From Myxococcales bacterium (lineage in GTDB: Bacteria > Myxococcota_A > UBA9042): a DNA stretch of 64,000 nucleotides. Position 1 is the first letter of the stretch; every line of letters begins with the position of its first letter. Positions 33,186-42,476 of this stretch are shown here, one piece after another. The stretch is from positions 62,001 through 126,000 of the forward strand of contig SHZF01000001.1 of the NCBI GenBank assembly GCA_009692425.1. Direction: 5' to 3'. Both the position numbers and the translations under genes were made by a program. The notes beneath the pieces are model-generated. The model worked only from the letters and a program-made list of their open reading frames with translations, did not search any database and was not told where the DNA came from.

Positions 33186-34514
33186 ATGGACCTCCTACTC
33201 TACCTCAGCTACGGCCTGCTCGGCGGGCTCATCCTCAACGTAATGCCGTGCGTGTTGCCGGTACTTACGATGAAGGTCTTTCACCTCGTCGAACAAGGGT
33301 CGGCATCGGCGCGTGAACGGCGACTGCACGGTGTGGCGTACACCGGCGGCATTCTCGCTTCGTTCTTGCTGTTGGCCGCGATCGTAATCGCCCTGCGTGC
33401 GTCCGGCGAGCGGGTCGGATGGGGGATGCAGTTCCAGCACCCGCCGTTCGTGGCCACGATGGTCGCGCTCATCTTCGCGTTTGGGCTCAATGCGCTCGGC
33501 GTGTTCGAGTGGAATGTGTCGATCACGGGCCGACCGGGTTCCCCCGGCTACGGCGCCTCGTTTGCCAACGGCGTTTTCGCTTCGGTCATGTCGACGCCGT
33601 GCTCGGCTCCGTTCCTGGGCACCGCTGCCGTGTTCGCGCTCGGCGCTGCCGTGCCGTGGTGGCAGACCGTCGTGCTCTTTCTCTCCATTGGCCTGGGGCT
33701 CGCATCTCCGTTCTTGCTGGTCAGCTTCGTACCTGCCGTCGGACGCGCGCTGCCGCGGCCCGGTGCATGGATGGACACGTTCAAGGCGCTGATGGGCTTT
33801 ACCCTGATGGCCGCCGCCGTCTGGTTGTTTGGCGCGTTGCAGGCGCAGGTGTCACGCGATTCGGCCACCTGGTTTCTCGCGTTCCTGCTGGTACTTGCGG
33901 CGGCATTGTGGGGCGTGCACCACTTCGGCAGCCTGATCGAATCGACCGCCCGCCGCCTCACCGTGCGTGCCATCGCGCTCGCCGTCGTCGTGGCGGCAGT
34001 CGTCGGATTCGTGCGCTTCGACAAGCCCGACGGCGGCGCGCAACCGGCGCGGCCCGGCACCATCGCATGGCACCCATTCAACGCCGCCGGGGTGCGCCTT
34101 GCACTGGCGAAAAACCGCCCCGTGTTCATGGACTACACCGCAGAGTGGTGTGCGAACTGCAAGACGAATGAAAAGCTCTTCCTCGAGACCGACGCCGTGC
34201 GGACCACGCTGGCCCGCACCGGCATCCTGCCGATGAAAGCCGACATGACGAACGAGAACGAGGAAATCGAACAGTGGCTCGAGGACCTCGGACGCAAGGG
34301 CATTCCCGCCTATGTCATCTACCTGCCGGGGGGCAAGCGCGACCTCCTGCCGGAGGCGATCACCGCAGAACTCGTGGTTGAACACTTGGACGCCGCCGCG
34401 CGCCAGGTTCGGCCGATTCCGCAGAGTGCGGTCCAACTGGAAGCGCAGAGTGCGGTCCAACTGGAAGCGCAGAGTGCGGTCCAACTGGAAGCGCAGAGTG
34501 CGCCGCAAGAGTAA
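33186..34514 (+). CDS. DsbD-like membrane thiol-disulfide transporter with thioredoxin domain
   Basis: A 442-residue protein. The DsbD transmembrane core (about 1-280, eight helices) carries the redox cysteine pair C22 (NVMPCVLPVLTMKV) and C139 (STPCSAPFLGTA). A C-terminal thioredoxin domain has WCANCK (C322, C325). The N-terminal periplasmic domain of E. coli DsbD is missing, so this is the short CcdA/ScsB-like form that passes electrons from cytoplasmic thioredoxin outward. The last 27 residues are a tandem repeat of QSAVQLEA encoded by an exact 24-bp repeat, which looks recently expanded. Confidence 0.92.
   Translation: MDLLLYLSYGLLGGLILNVMPCVLPVLTMKVFHLVEQGSASARERRLHGVAYTGGILASFLLLAAIVIALRASGERVGWGMQFQHPPFVATMVALIFAFGLNALGVFEWNVSITGRPGSPGYGASFANGVFASVMSTPCSAPFLGTAAVFALGAAVPWWQTVVLFLSIGLGLASPFLLVSFVPAVGRALPRPGAWMDTFKALMGFTLMAAAVWLFGALQAQVSRDSATWFLAFLLVLAAALWGVHHFGSLIESTARRLTVRAIALAVVVAAVVGFVRFDKPDGGAQPARPGTIAWHPFNAAGVRLALAKNRPVFMDYTAEWCANCKTNEKLFLETDAVRTTLARTGILPMKADMTNENEEIEQWLEDLGRKGIPAYVIYLPGGKRDLLPEAITAELVVEHLDAAARQVRPIPQSAVQLEAQSAVQLEAQSAVQLEAQSAPQE
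34421..34501 (+). repeat. 24-bp exact tandem repeat, 3.4 copies
   Basis: Three identical 24-bp units start at 34421, 34445 and 34469, with a 9-bp partial fourth. The unit begins GCAGAGTGCGG and is in frame, encoding QSAVQLEA three times just before the stop of the DsbD-like gene. Because the unit is a multiple of three, copy number can vary without frameshift. Confidence 0.97.
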
Positions 34515-34516
34515 GC

Positions 34517-34545
34517 TTGCCGGTTGGTTGGTGTTGCCCTACACT
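34517..34545 (+). promoter_or_regulatory. probable sigma-70 promoter for rpmE
   Basis: TTGCCG at 34517-34522 and TACACT at 34540-34545, separated by 17 bp, 45 bp before the rpmE start. The spacing and -10 are good; the -35 matches four of six positions. Confidence 0.5.
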
Positions 34546-34590
34546 TTCGCCCCCGCTTGCGGTCCGCTCGCCTGACCCGCTGAGGATGCC

Positions 34591-34806
34591 ATGAAGAAGG
34601 ATATCCACCCGAAGTACACGGCCGCGACCATCCATTGCGGCTGTGGCAATACGTTCACGACGCGCTCGACCGCCGGCAACATGAACATTGACATCTGTTC
34701 GAATTGCCACCCGTTCTACACGGGCAAGCAGCGCAATATCGACACAGGTGGGCGTGTCGATCGCTTCAACCGCCGCCTTGTGCTGAGCCAGCAGCCGAAA
34801 GCGTAG
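34591..34806 (+). CDS. rpmE: 50S ribosomal protein L31, zinc-binding type
   Basis: A 71-residue L31. The zinc-ribbon form is shown by C16 and C18 in HCGCG and the C37/C40 pair in [10 protein letters not shown]. 'MKKDIHPKY' at the start and 'GRVDRFNRR' near the end are standard. A GAGG ribosome site precedes ATG. This is the C+ paralogue normally used under zinc sufficiency. It converges on ftsZ; the 94 bp between them hold no clear terminator. Confidence 0.98.
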   Translation: MKKDIHPKYTAATIHCGCGNTFTTRSTAGNMNIDICSNCHPFYTGKQRNIDTGGRVDRFNRRLVLSQQPKA

Positions 34807-34900
34807 GCGCACGCGCAGTCCCAGGCGCGGGGCAGGCAGCAGAGTCCCGGCCGCCGGCAGCAGTCTCAGGCGCAGGAATAGGCGATGCGCGGCTTGCGGG

Positions 34901-36307
34901 CTACTTCCGCATGAACGCCGGCCGGTCGATGTCGCCATCGACCCCAGAGCGGAAAGGATTCTGCATCGCCGGTTCGCGGCGCCCGAAGGTTGGCGTCGGC
35001 GTCAACTGGGCGGCTGGACCCCCGACACCTTGGGCCGGCGTGTGCCGACGCTGGAACGCCGGTTCATCGAGATCGAAGTGCGCTTGCGCGTGCGGGGCCG
35101 GCGAATGCGGCTGCGTCGGCGTCGGAATGCGCGGCATGGGCGCTGCACCGAAATTCGGTGCGGGGGCGGCCTGTTCGCGGGCTGGCGACGGAGCGGCGTA
35201 CACGCGCACGGCATCGTGCGTGCCCGTCGGCAACGGAGGCGGTGCCAGCGGCGGGCGCCCGCTGCCCAACGGCTGGGTGGCGCGGGTGCGGGCGTCCAGC
35301 AGCAGCTTCTGGGCCGCACTCTCACGGGCGCGCGCCGAGGCCGCGCGATCGAATCCGGTCGCGACGACCGTCACCTTGATGTCGTTGCCCATCGACTCAT
35401 CGACGACCGCACCGAAGATCGTGTTCGTGTCCGCCGCCGCCGCTTCCTGCACGAGTTCCATCGCCTCGGCGACGTCGGCAAGCGACAGGCTGTCGCCGCC
35501 GCAGATCGTGACGAGCAGGCCGGTCGCCCCTTCGATGCGCGCGTCTTCGAGCAGCGGGCTGGAGATCGCCATGCGCGCCGCGGCCTTGGCACGATCGTCG
35601 CCCGATGCGCGGCCTGTGCCCATCAGCGCCATGCCGCGGCCGCGCATGATTGCAACCACGTCGGCGAAGTCCACGTTGATGAGGCCCGGTGTCAGGATCA
35701 TGTCCGAGATACCGCGCACGGCCTCGACCAGGACGGAGTCGACGTGCTTGAACGCCTCGCGAAACGGCGTCTTGCGATCGATCACCTGCAGGATGCGGTC
35801 GTTCGGGATTACGATCAGCGTATCCACGGCGGCCGCCAGTTCGCGCAGCCCCTCTTCGGCTTGGCGACCGCGCTGGGCACCTTCGAACGAAAAGGGACGC
35901 GTCACCACGGCCACGGTCAGCGCGCCGGCCTCGCGCGCAGCCTGGGCGATCACCGGCGCCGCACCCGTTCCGGTCCCGCCGCCCATGCCCGCCGTGATGA
36001 ACACCATGTCCGCGCCGGCGACCGCCTCGCGCAGGGCATCGAGGTCTTCGAGGGCGGCGCGGTGGCCTACGTCGGGGTTGGCCCCCGCACCGAGTCCGCG
36101 GGTCAACGCCGTGCCGAGCTGCACGCGCGCCGTCGCTGAACTCTTGCCGAGGGCCTGGGCGTCGGTGTTGGCCACGACGTACTCGATGTTGTTCAGGCCG
36201 GCAGCAATCATGTTGTTGACGGCATTGCCGCCGCCGCCGCCGACGCCCACGACCTTGATGCGAGCGCCATACGGGGTCGGCGCTTCCGGTGCGATGAATT
36301 CAAACAT
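34901..36307 (-). CDS. ftsZ: cell division GTPase FtsZ
   Basis: A 468-residue FtsZ, the tubulin-like Z-ring protein. The GTP-binding loop GGGTGTG is at 109-115, and NTDAQAL and 'PNDRIL' are present. A Pro/Ala/His-rich linker of about 130 residues leads to the conserved C-terminal peptide (DRPAFMRK) that binds FtsA. ATG 36307 was chosen over ATG 36319 because a GGAG ribosome site lies 6 bp upstream of it; the longer frame to 36505 is not conserved. It is the last gene of the dcw cluster. Confidence 0.98.
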   Translation of the reverse strand: MFEFIAPEAPTPYGARIKVVGVGGGGGNAVNNMIAAGLNNIEYVVANTDAQALGKSSATARVQLGTALTRGLGAGANPDVGHRAALEDLDALREAVAGADMVFITAGMGGGTGTGAAPVIAQAAREAGALTVAVVTRPFSFEGAQRGRQAEEGLRELAAAVDTLIVIPNDRILQVIDRKTPFREAFKHVDSVLVEAVRGISDMILTPGLINVDFADVVAIMRGRGMALMGTGRASGDDRAKAAARMAISSPLLEDARIEGATGLLVTICGGDSLSLADVAEAMELVQEAAAADTNTIFGAVVDESMGNDIKVTVVATGFDRAASARARESAAQKLLLDARTRATQPLGSGRPPLAPPPLPTGTHDAVRVYAAPSPAREQAAPAPNFGAAPMPRIPTPTQPHSPAPHAQAHFDLDEPAFQRRHTPAQGVGGPAAQLTPTPTFGRREPAMQNPFRSGVDGDIDRPAFMRK

Positions 36308-36383
36308 GTCAGTCTCCATTGCCACTTGGGCGCGGCCGGCGTGTCGAGATGCGGGCGGCGCGCGGTTGCGAGGTCCTTGTCGG

Positions 36384-37691
36384 TCAGAATGCCTGGCGCA
36401 TCCAGTCGCGCATCTTGTCCACCCAACCGCCGGGAGCGCCCTTGCTGCCGTTGCGGCGAATTGCGGTGCGGCTGTTGCCGCCGGGCGTACCATTGTCGCC
36501 CACATCGTCCTCGGCGGCTTGCAGGACGAGCCCCAGCGCCGTTGAATAGATCGGTGAATTTACGAGGTCGCGCAGTCCGCCGACGATCATGCCGCCCCGG
36601 CCGCCGCTGCCGTTGCCGCCCGACCCACCCAGCCGCGGGTAGCCGACGCGAACCGGATGGCCGAGCACGTCCTCGCCCAGTTCCGCGCACCCGGGCAAGA
36701 GGGACGTTCCGCCTGTGATTACAACACCGGAGCCCAGCACGTCGGCGAAATTCGACGCCTGGATCTCGCGCTCGATCAGGTGGTAGACCTCTTCAATGCG
36801 CGGTTCGATGATGTCGCACAGCAGCTTGCGCTTGCGTTCGATCGCTTCGCGGCCGCCCACGCACGCCACCTCGATGACCTCGTCTTCGCCCACCAAGGTC
36901 GACAGCGCGCAGCCGTGCTGGATCTTGATGCGCTCCGCCTCGGCCTTCGGTGTGCGCAGGCCGACGGCAATGTCCTTTGTCACATGGTCGCCGCCGACGG
37001 GCAGCACCGCCGAATGCACGATGAAGCCGTTGTGGAAGATCGCCACATCCGTCGTGCCGCCGCCGATGTCGACGAGGACGACGCCGAGTTCCTTCTCGTC
37101 CTCTTCGAGCACCGCCTTGGCCGACGCGATCATCTCCGCCGACGTCTTGAGGACATGGAGCCCGGCGCGCTCGGCACACTGGATCACGTTCTGCACCCCC
37201 GAAACGAGCGCCGTCACGACATGGACGTTGACCTGCAGACGCGACCCGGCGATGCCCAAGGGCTGGCGGATGCCGTCGTTGTCGTCGACCACGAACTCCT
37301 GGGGCACGGTGTGGATGATCTGGCGATCCGCGGGAATCTGCGCCGCTTTCGCGTTTTCCAGTACACGCTCGACGTCCTGTTCGCCGACGACGCGGCTCTG
37401 GACGGCCACGACGCCCCGGTTGTTGAATGACTTCAGGTGCGCGCCTGACACGCTGACGTACACCGCGTTCACGGTGCAGCCTGCCATCAGTTCCGCCTCG
37501 TGGACGGCGCGTTGGATGGCTTCCATCGTCTGGTTCACGTTGACGACGACGCCTTTCATGATGCCGTTGGACGGGCTGGAGCCCACGCCGATGATCTCGA
37601 CTGTTCCGTCCGTCTTCACATCGCCCACGACCGCCACGACCTTGTGCGTGCCGACGTCGAGACCGACCACGATTTCGTCTTTCCTTCCCAT
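36384..37691 (-). CDS. ftsA: cell division protein FtsA
   Basis: A 435-residue actin-like FtsA that links FtsZ to the membrane. Phosphate loops are seen as [15 protein letters not shown] near the start and [15 protein letters not shown] at about 205-220. A C-terminal amphipathic helix ([15 protein letters not shown]) should bind the membrane. A Gly-rich insert ([13 protein letters not shown]) near 370 is unusual. ATG 37691 has a GAGGGGG site 8 bp upstream. It lies between ftsQ (96 bp away) and ftsZ (76 bp away). Confidence 0.98.
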   Translation of the reverse strand: MGRKDEIVVGLDVGTHKVVAVVGDVKTDGTVEIIGVGSSPSNGIMKGVVVNVNQTMEAIQRAVHEAELMAGCTVNAVYVSVSGAHLKSFNNRGVVAVQSRVVGEQDVERVLENAKAAQIPADRQIIHTVPQEFVVDDNDGIRQPLGIAGSRLQVNVHVVTALVSGVQNVIQCAERAGLHVLKTSAEMIASAKAVLEEDEKELGVVLVDIGGGTTDVAIFHNGFIVHSAVLPVGGDHVTKDIAVGLRTPKAEAERIKIQHGCALSTLVGEDEVIEVACVGGREAIERKRKLLCDIIEPRIEEVYHLIEREIQASNFADVLGSGVVITGGTSLLPGCAELGEDVLGHPVRVGYPRLGGSGGNGSGGRGGMIVGGLRDLVNSPIYSTALGLVLQAAEDDVGDNGTPGGNSRTAIRRNGSKGAPGGWVDKMRDWMRQAF

Positions 37692-37713
37692 CGCCAACCC
37701 CCTCAAGTTCCAA

Positions 37714-37781
37714 GACACAGGTGTTTTGACCGGTTGCCGTGCGGCCGCGTGATTCGTTCGATCGGTCGAAATCCCTGTGTC
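37714..37781. promoter_or_regulatory. imperfect inverted repeat in the ftsQ-ftsA gap
   Basis: Two 19-bp arms, 37714-37732 (starting GACACAGG) and 37763-37781 (ending CCTGTGTC), match at 16 of 19 positions when one is inverted, with a 30-bp spacer. In the ftsQ-ftsA message this would form a long stem just before the ftsA ribosome site. It could be a protein-binding operator or a translational control hairpin. No run of T follows, so it is not a standard terminator. Confidence 0.55.
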
Positions 37782-37787
37782 GGACAG

Positions 37788-38870
37788 CTAGTCCAATCCT
37801 GGCTCCGCGACAGCGCCACCCGCTGCCCGTTGCTTGTTCGTTTCCATGCCCGCGCGCCCCGATGTACGCGTCGCTGGTGCAGGCAGTTGCGCCGCCGCCG
37901 CCCCGCCGGGCTGGGCCACTTCGATGTGCGGCGGCCGTTGGAATGGCACCGCGCGAACGATCGCCCGATCCGGCCGCACGTCGTCGTCGAGCAGGGCGTA
38001 CCGCAACCACTCGCCGCGCGCATCCAGCCGATCGAGCAGACGCCCGAGTTGTTCGAGGGTGCGCGGGACATTCCGTTCTGGCGTGCGGCCCAACCGGACC
38101 TCCGCTCCGTCGAGCGCGGACACGAGCGTGACCCCCAGTGCCGCATCCCAGTGGAGTTCTGACAGCGGGAATCGCGTCGCCAGCGCCGAGCGCGCGTGGT
38201 GGTCGAGCAGTCGGAGCAGGTCAAGGAGGCGGCGCCGGACCTGCGACGGGGTCCCGCTCGCCAGCCCGGTCGTGTCGCGCTGCAGTGCCGCCGGCAAGCC
38301 GGTGATGATGGTGAGGTCACGGCCGTCGCCGGTGGCCGCTTCCTTGAAGGCGAACCCATTGCGATCCACCAGCAGCAACCGATCCGCCAGGACGAGCGCG
38401 AAGGGTTCGTACTCCAGAATCTTGATGTCGAGGGTCGATGGCAGGACCTGTTGGACGAGCGCCCGGCGCACCCACGGCAACTGCTCCAGGTTGCGCTGGA
38501 CCTGCAGCCGATCCACCGCCATCAGCGAACTGCCCGGCTTCACGCCGGTCGCGGCAATCACGGAGTCGCGGCCTGCGCGGTGCGTGCCCCGCACTTCGAA
38601 CCGCGCCACGTGGAACTGCTGCGTCCTCGCCGTGTACTGGTCGAGGTTGGCAACGGCCGTGCCGACGAGCCCCAGGCAGACGACCGCTGCGCCCAGAACG
38701 AGCACGCGCCCGAGCGTGAAGTGCGACCGGTCTTCGCCGTCTTCGGTTTCGCCCGTGCCGCCGCGCGTGCGCTGCTTCCACACGTCGATCACCCAGCCCC
38801 AAGCACCTCCGCGGCGCGCGTGGCGGACGTTGGTCGGGCGGCGGTGGTTGCCGAAACTCCGCGTGTTCAT
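37788..38870 (-). CDS. ftsQ: cell division protein FtsQ
   Basis: A 360-residue FtsQ (DivIB) of the divisome. It has a basic cytoplasmic N-terminus of about 50 residues, one transmembrane helix at about 53-75 (LGRVLVLGAAVVCLGLVGTAVA), and a POTRA domain starting 'FHVARFEVRGTHRAGRDSVIAATGVKPGSSLMAVD'. The FtsQ beta domain follows, with 'ALVQQVLPSTLDIKILEYEPFAL'. A Pro/Ala-rich tail ends the protein. Its start overlaps the murG stop by 4 bp. In most dcw clusters murC, murB and ddl would stand between murG and ftsQ; here they do not. Confidence 0.93.
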   Translation of the reverse strand: MNTRSFGNHRRPTNVRHARRGGAWGWVIDVWKQRTRGGTGETEDGEDRSHFTLGRVLVLGAAVVCLGLVGTAVANLDQYTARTQQFHVARFEVRGTHRAGRDSVIAATGVKPGSSLMAVDRLQVQRNLEQLPWVRRALVQQVLPSTLDIKILEYEPFALVLADRLLLVDRNGFAFKEAATGDGRDLTIITGLPAALQRDTTGLASGTPSQVRRRLLDLLRLLDHHARSALATRFPLSELHWDAALGVTLVSALDGAEVRLGRTPERNVPRTLEQLGRLLDRLDARGEWLRYALLDDDVRPDRAIVRAVPFQRPPHIEVAQPGGAAAAQLPAPATRTSGRAGMETNKQRAAGGAVAEPGLD

Positions 38871-39970
38871 GCGGCCTCCCTGAGCCAGTCCGCGCAGTCG
38901 GCCGCGACGAACCCGGCAGCGTCGGGGTAGCTGAGGCCGTGTGCGGCCCGGCTGGCGTCGGCCCAGCGCGCCGCGCTCGTCAGCACGGGCACCAGCGTGT
39001 CAGCGTGGCGCCCTGCATCCCAGTCAGCCTGCCGCACCCACCAGCCCGCACCCGCGGCGGCAAAGGCTTGTGCGTTGGCAGCCTGGTGGTCTCTGGCGGC
39101 AAACGGGAAGGGTACAAGCAGGGCGGGCAGCGCAGCGGCACACAGTTCGGCAATCGTACTGGCGCCGGCGCGCGTCACGGCCACGTCGGCCCACTCGTAT
39201 GCGGCGGCCATGTCGTCGATGAACGGCGTGACGCGTGCCGGCACGTGGATGCGCGCATAGGCTTGCACGACATCCGCCGCGTCGAGCCGGCCCACCTGGT
39301 GAAGTACCTCGATCTCCAGATCGCGCGACTGCAGCGTTGCGACCAACTCAGGCACGCGAGCGTTGAGGAACGCCGAGCCTTGCGAGCCGCCCACGACGAG
39401 CAACCGACGCAAGGACCCACCACGCTGCCGCCTTGCGTCTCCGACCCGCGCGATCGCCGCCCGTACCGGATTGCCCGACACCACCGTCGCATCGCGCGAG
39501 AATGCGGGTGTCGCCGCCTCAAAGCCGACGTAGACGCGGTCAACGAGCGCGCCCAGCACTTCGTTCGTCAGCCCCGGCACCGCATTGGACTCGTGGATCG
39601 CCGTCGGAATGCCCAGCCAGCGCGCCGCCAGCACGGCGGCCCCGGATGCGTATCCACCCACGCCGACGACAAGCGTGGGACGCTCTGCGCGCAGCAAGCT
39701 GATCGCCGCGCGAAGCCCCGCCAGCAATCGCCACGCGCCGCGCAACTTGCCGAACAGCCCGGTTCCCACGAGGCGCGCTCCAGGAACCAGTTCGAGGCGC
39801 CAGCCCCGCGCCGGAACGAGGGTCGCCTCCAATCCCGCCTGCGTGCCGACAAACACAACCTCCGTGTCCGGGTCGCGTGCCCGAAACGCGTCAGCCAACG
39901 CCAGCGCCGGCACCACGTGCCCGCCGGTGCCACCACCCGCGAAGATGACCTTGGCGATCGCGGCGACCAT
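38867..39970 (-). CDS. murG: lipid II synthase MurG
   Basis: A 367-residue N-acetylglucosaminyltransferase that turns lipid I into lipid II on the inner face of the membrane. Marks are FAGGGTGGHVVPALALA at the N-terminus, VGVGGYASGAAVLAA, 'HESNAVPGLTN', VVGGSQGSAFLN and VTRAGASTIAELCAAALPALLVPFPFAARDHQ. ATG 39970 shares one base with the ftsW stop (TGATG), so the two are translationally coupled. Confidence 0.97.
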   Translation of the reverse strand: MVAAIAKVIFAGGGTGGHVVPALALADAFRARDPDTEVVFVGTQAGLEATLVPARGWRLELVPGARLVGTGLFGKLRGAWRLLAGLRAAISLLRAERPTLVVGVGGYASGAAVLAARWLGIPTAIHESNAVPGLTNEVLGALVDRVYVGFEAATPAFSRDATVVSGNPVRAAIARVGDARRQRGGSLRRLLVVGGSQGSAFLNARVPELVATLQSRDLEIEVLHQVGRLDAADVVQAYARIHVPARVTPFIDDMAAAYEWADVAVTRAGASTIAELCAAALPALLVPFPFAARDHQAANAQAFAAAGAGWWVRQADWDAGRHADTLVPVLTSAARWADASRAAHGLSYPDAAGFVAADCADWLREAA

Positions 39971-41364
39971 CACGCGGCGCCTCCATCGGGGAGGTCGGCC
40001 GCAACCAGCGCCGGCGACGACGAAGAACGCGCACGGTGCCGGAGGTTCTTGGGCGATGTGCCGTCCGTCCGGTGGCCGAAGCCCGGCAGGCGCGGCCACG
40101 CGAAATCTGGATTGCCGCCACGCCCCACGTTCAGCAGCACACCAGCGGCGAGCGCCATCGCTGCCAGCGAAGAGCCTCCGTGCGACACGAACGGCAACGT
40201 GAGGCCCTTCGTCGGCAGGGTGCCCATCACGACGCTGAAGTTCACGGCCGCCTGGGTCCCGACCAGGATCGTGATGCCCGCCGCGAGCAGACGCCCGAAT
40301 TCGTCATGGGCGCGCAGTGCGATGCGCATGCCGCGCAGCAGCACGAACAGGAATCCGAGCGCGACGAGAGCAACGCCCACGAGGCCGAGTTCCTCGGCAA
40401 TGATCGAAAGCACGAAGTCGGTGTGCGCCTCGGGCACGAAGCCGAGCTTCTGCCGCGACAGGCCGAGCCCGTTGCCGAACAGCCCGCCGGTGGCCACCGC
40501 GAGCTTGCCATTGAACAACTGGAACCCGGTGGTGTCCCGATACTGCAGCGGTTCCAGGAACGCGACGAGGCGGCGCGATCGCATCGGGTCGTGGATGACG
40601 AACGCGACGAGCGCGCCCACCGCGCCGAACACGAGCAGGATGAGGTACGAAACCTTCGTGCCGGCCACGTACGTGAGCGTGAACAAGAGCACGGCGAGCA
40701 CGACGCCGGTGCCGAGGTCCGGCTGCTTCATGCAGAGCGCGAAAACGACCAGCCAGACGAATGCGTGCGGCAGGAAGCCCAACGTGAAAGAACCCACGAC
40801 CTCGCGCGAAATCTTCTTGGTCAGCGAGTGCGCCAGGTAAATCACGAAGGCGAATTTCGCGGCCTCCGCCGGCTGGAACGGCACGCCCGCGATCAGCAGC
40901 CAGCGCGTCGCACGGTTGCGCGTCTCGCCGAACATCAGCACCGCGGCCAACGCGATGACGGCTGCGACGAGCACGGCGTAGGCCAGCTTGCGCCACGCCT
41001 GGTAGGGCACGTGGGTGCCGAAAAACAGGGCAACGAGCGCAACGCCCAGGTGCGCGAAATGGCGTGTCAGAAAATGCGTGTCGTCGCCGCCATGTTGGTG
41101 CAGCGCAACGTAGATCGACGCGGAATAGGACATGACCAGGCCGAGCGTCATGAGCCCCATTACCGTCGCAAGCAGCGGCCAGTCCATGCCGGGCGGGATG
41201 GGCACGAGCGCCGCCGGCGATTTCGGCATCGGCGGCGGCGGCACCACGCGCGTCGGCGTCGCGAGCGCCAAGCTCTCGCCGTCGTCGTCGTCGGTGTCCG
41301 AGCCGAGGACGGGTGCCATCGGCGCGATGTCGTCGGCGTACTCGGACGCCGCGGTGCGAGACAT
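39970..41364 (-). CDS. ftsW: peptidoglycan glycosyltransferase FtsW
   Basis: A 464-residue SEDS-family glycan polymerase of the septum. After a 60-residue acidic and Pro-rich N-terminal extension there are ten hydrophobic helices. SEDS marks are 'RWLLIAGVPFQPAEAAKFAFVIYLAHSL', 'KQPDLGTGVVLAVL', 'GLSRQKLGFVPEAHTDFVLSIIAEELGLVG' and 'LPTKGLTLPFVSHGGSSL'. The open frame continues upstream through mraY to 43872, but ATG 41364, two bases after the mraY stop, is the clear start. No murD gene stands between mraY and ftsW. Confidence 0.96.
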   Translation of the reverse strand: MSRTAASEYADDIAPMAPVLGSDTDDDDGESLALATPTRVVPPPPMPKSPAALVPIPPGMDWPLLATVMGLMTLGLVMSYSASIYVALHQHGGDDTHFLTRHFAHLGVALVALFFGTHVPYQAWRKLAYAVLVAAVIALAAVLMFGETRNRATRWLLIAGVPFQPAEAAKFAFVIYLAHSLTKKISREVVGSFTLGFLPHAFVWLVVFALCMKQPDLGTGVVLAVLLFTLTYVAGTKVSYLILLVFGAVGALVAFVIHDPMRSRRLVAFLEPLQYRDTTGFQLFNGKLAVATGGLFGNGLGLSRQKLGFVPEAHTDFVLSIIAEELGLVGVALVALGFLFVLLRGMRIALRAHDEFGRLLAAGITILVGTQAAVNFSVVMGTLPTKGLTLPFVSHGGSSLAAMALAAGVLLNVGRGGNPDFAWPRLPGFGHRTDGTSPKNLRHRARSSSSPALVAADLPDGGAA

Positions 41365-41366
41365 GG

Positions 41367-42476
41367 CTACCTCAACTTCACGCTGGCGAGGGCAACCAGC
41401 GAGAGGATGACGGAGATGATCCAGAAACGAACCGTGACACGCGGTTCCGGCCAGCCCAGTTTTTCGAAGTGGTGGTGGATGGGCGCCATGCGCAGTACGC
41501 GCTTGCCGGTCGCCTTGAACACATAGCGCTGGACGACCACGCTGGCGCCCTCGAACACAAACAGGCCGTTCACGATGATCGACAGCAATTCGTTCTTCGA
41601 CAGGACCGCGACCATCCCGAGGGCGCCGCCCAGAGCGAGCGCGCCGACGTCGCCCATGAACACCAGTGCGGGGAACGTGTTGAACCACAAGAAGCCGACG
41701 CCTGCGCCGATCATGGCGGCGGCGAACACGGCAAGTTCCTGCGCGCCGGGGACTGCCGGGAGTAGCAGGTACTCCGCTACGTGGAAGCCGCGGAAGCTGG
41801 CGCCGCCGAGGTAGCACAGGAAGCCGAGGGTCGCTGCCGACACGACGATCGGGCCGATCGCGAGGCCGTCGAGGCCATCGGTGAAGTTGACCGTGGTGGA
41901 AGTCGCCACGACGACGAAGCTGGCAAAGACGGCGTAGATCCACGGGCCAATGTCGAATGAGAAGTGTCTCGCGCTGGCAAAGGGCAGGTACAGCCGGGTA
42001 TCCGCGTGTTCGGAGCCGAACCACCCGGCGTACAACAGGCCGAACAGCAACAGTGCAGCACCGAATTGGGTGGCGAGCTTCTGGTTCTCCGTCACGCCTT
42101 TCGAGTTGCGATCGCGCACCTTGAGGAAGTCGTCGATGAAGCCCACCACGCCGTAGACGAGCGTGACCACGAGCGTCAGCCACAAGAAGACGCTGCCGAA
42201 ATCGCCCCACAAGAGTGTCGACAGGGCCATCGCAAGCAACACGAGCGTGCCGCCCATCGTGGGCGTGCCGCGCTTGGAGAAATGAGACTGCGGGCCGTCG
42301 TCGCGCACGACCTGGCCGATCTGCTTGGCCTGCAGCAGTCGGATGAACCACGGAAACAGTGCGATCGTGATGACCAGCGCCGTGGCCATGGCGCCGAGCG
42401 AGCGAAATGTGACGTACCGGAACACGTTGAGCGGTCCGAATTCGGCGCGAAAGTTCTGGTAGAGCCACAAGAACAC
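41367..42476 (-). CDS. mraY: phospho-MurNAc-pentapeptide translocase MraY
   Basis: A 369-residue integral membrane enzyme that attaches phospho-MurNAc-pentapeptide to undecaprenyl phosphate, giving lipid I. Seen motifs are 'FSKRGTPTMGGTLVLL', GFIDDFLKVRDRN with the paired Asp, NFTDGLDGLAIGP, 'FMGDVGALALGGALG' and 'MAPIHHHFEKLGWPEPRVTVRFWI'. The start is GTG 42476, directly after the murEF stop with no gap (TAG-GTG), and mraY ends two bases before ftsW. Confidence 0.97.
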   Translation of the reverse strand: MFLWLYQNFRAEFGPLNVFRYVTFRSLGAMATALVITIALFPWFIRLLQAKQIGQVVRDDGPQSHFSKRGTPTMGGTLVLLAMALSTLLWGDFGSVFLWLTLVVTLVYGVVGFIDDFLKVRDRNSKGVTENQKLATQFGAALLLFGLLYAGWFGSEHADTRLYLPFASARHFSFDIGPWIYAVFASFVVVATSTTVNFTDGLDGLAIGPIVVSAATLGFLCYLGGASFRGFHVAEYLLLPAVPGAQELAVFAAAMIGAGVGFLWFNTFPALVFMGDVGALALGGALGMVAVLSKNELLSIIVNGLFVFEGASVVVQRYVFKATGKRVLRMAPIHHHFEKLGWPEPRVTVRFWIISVILSLVALASVKLR

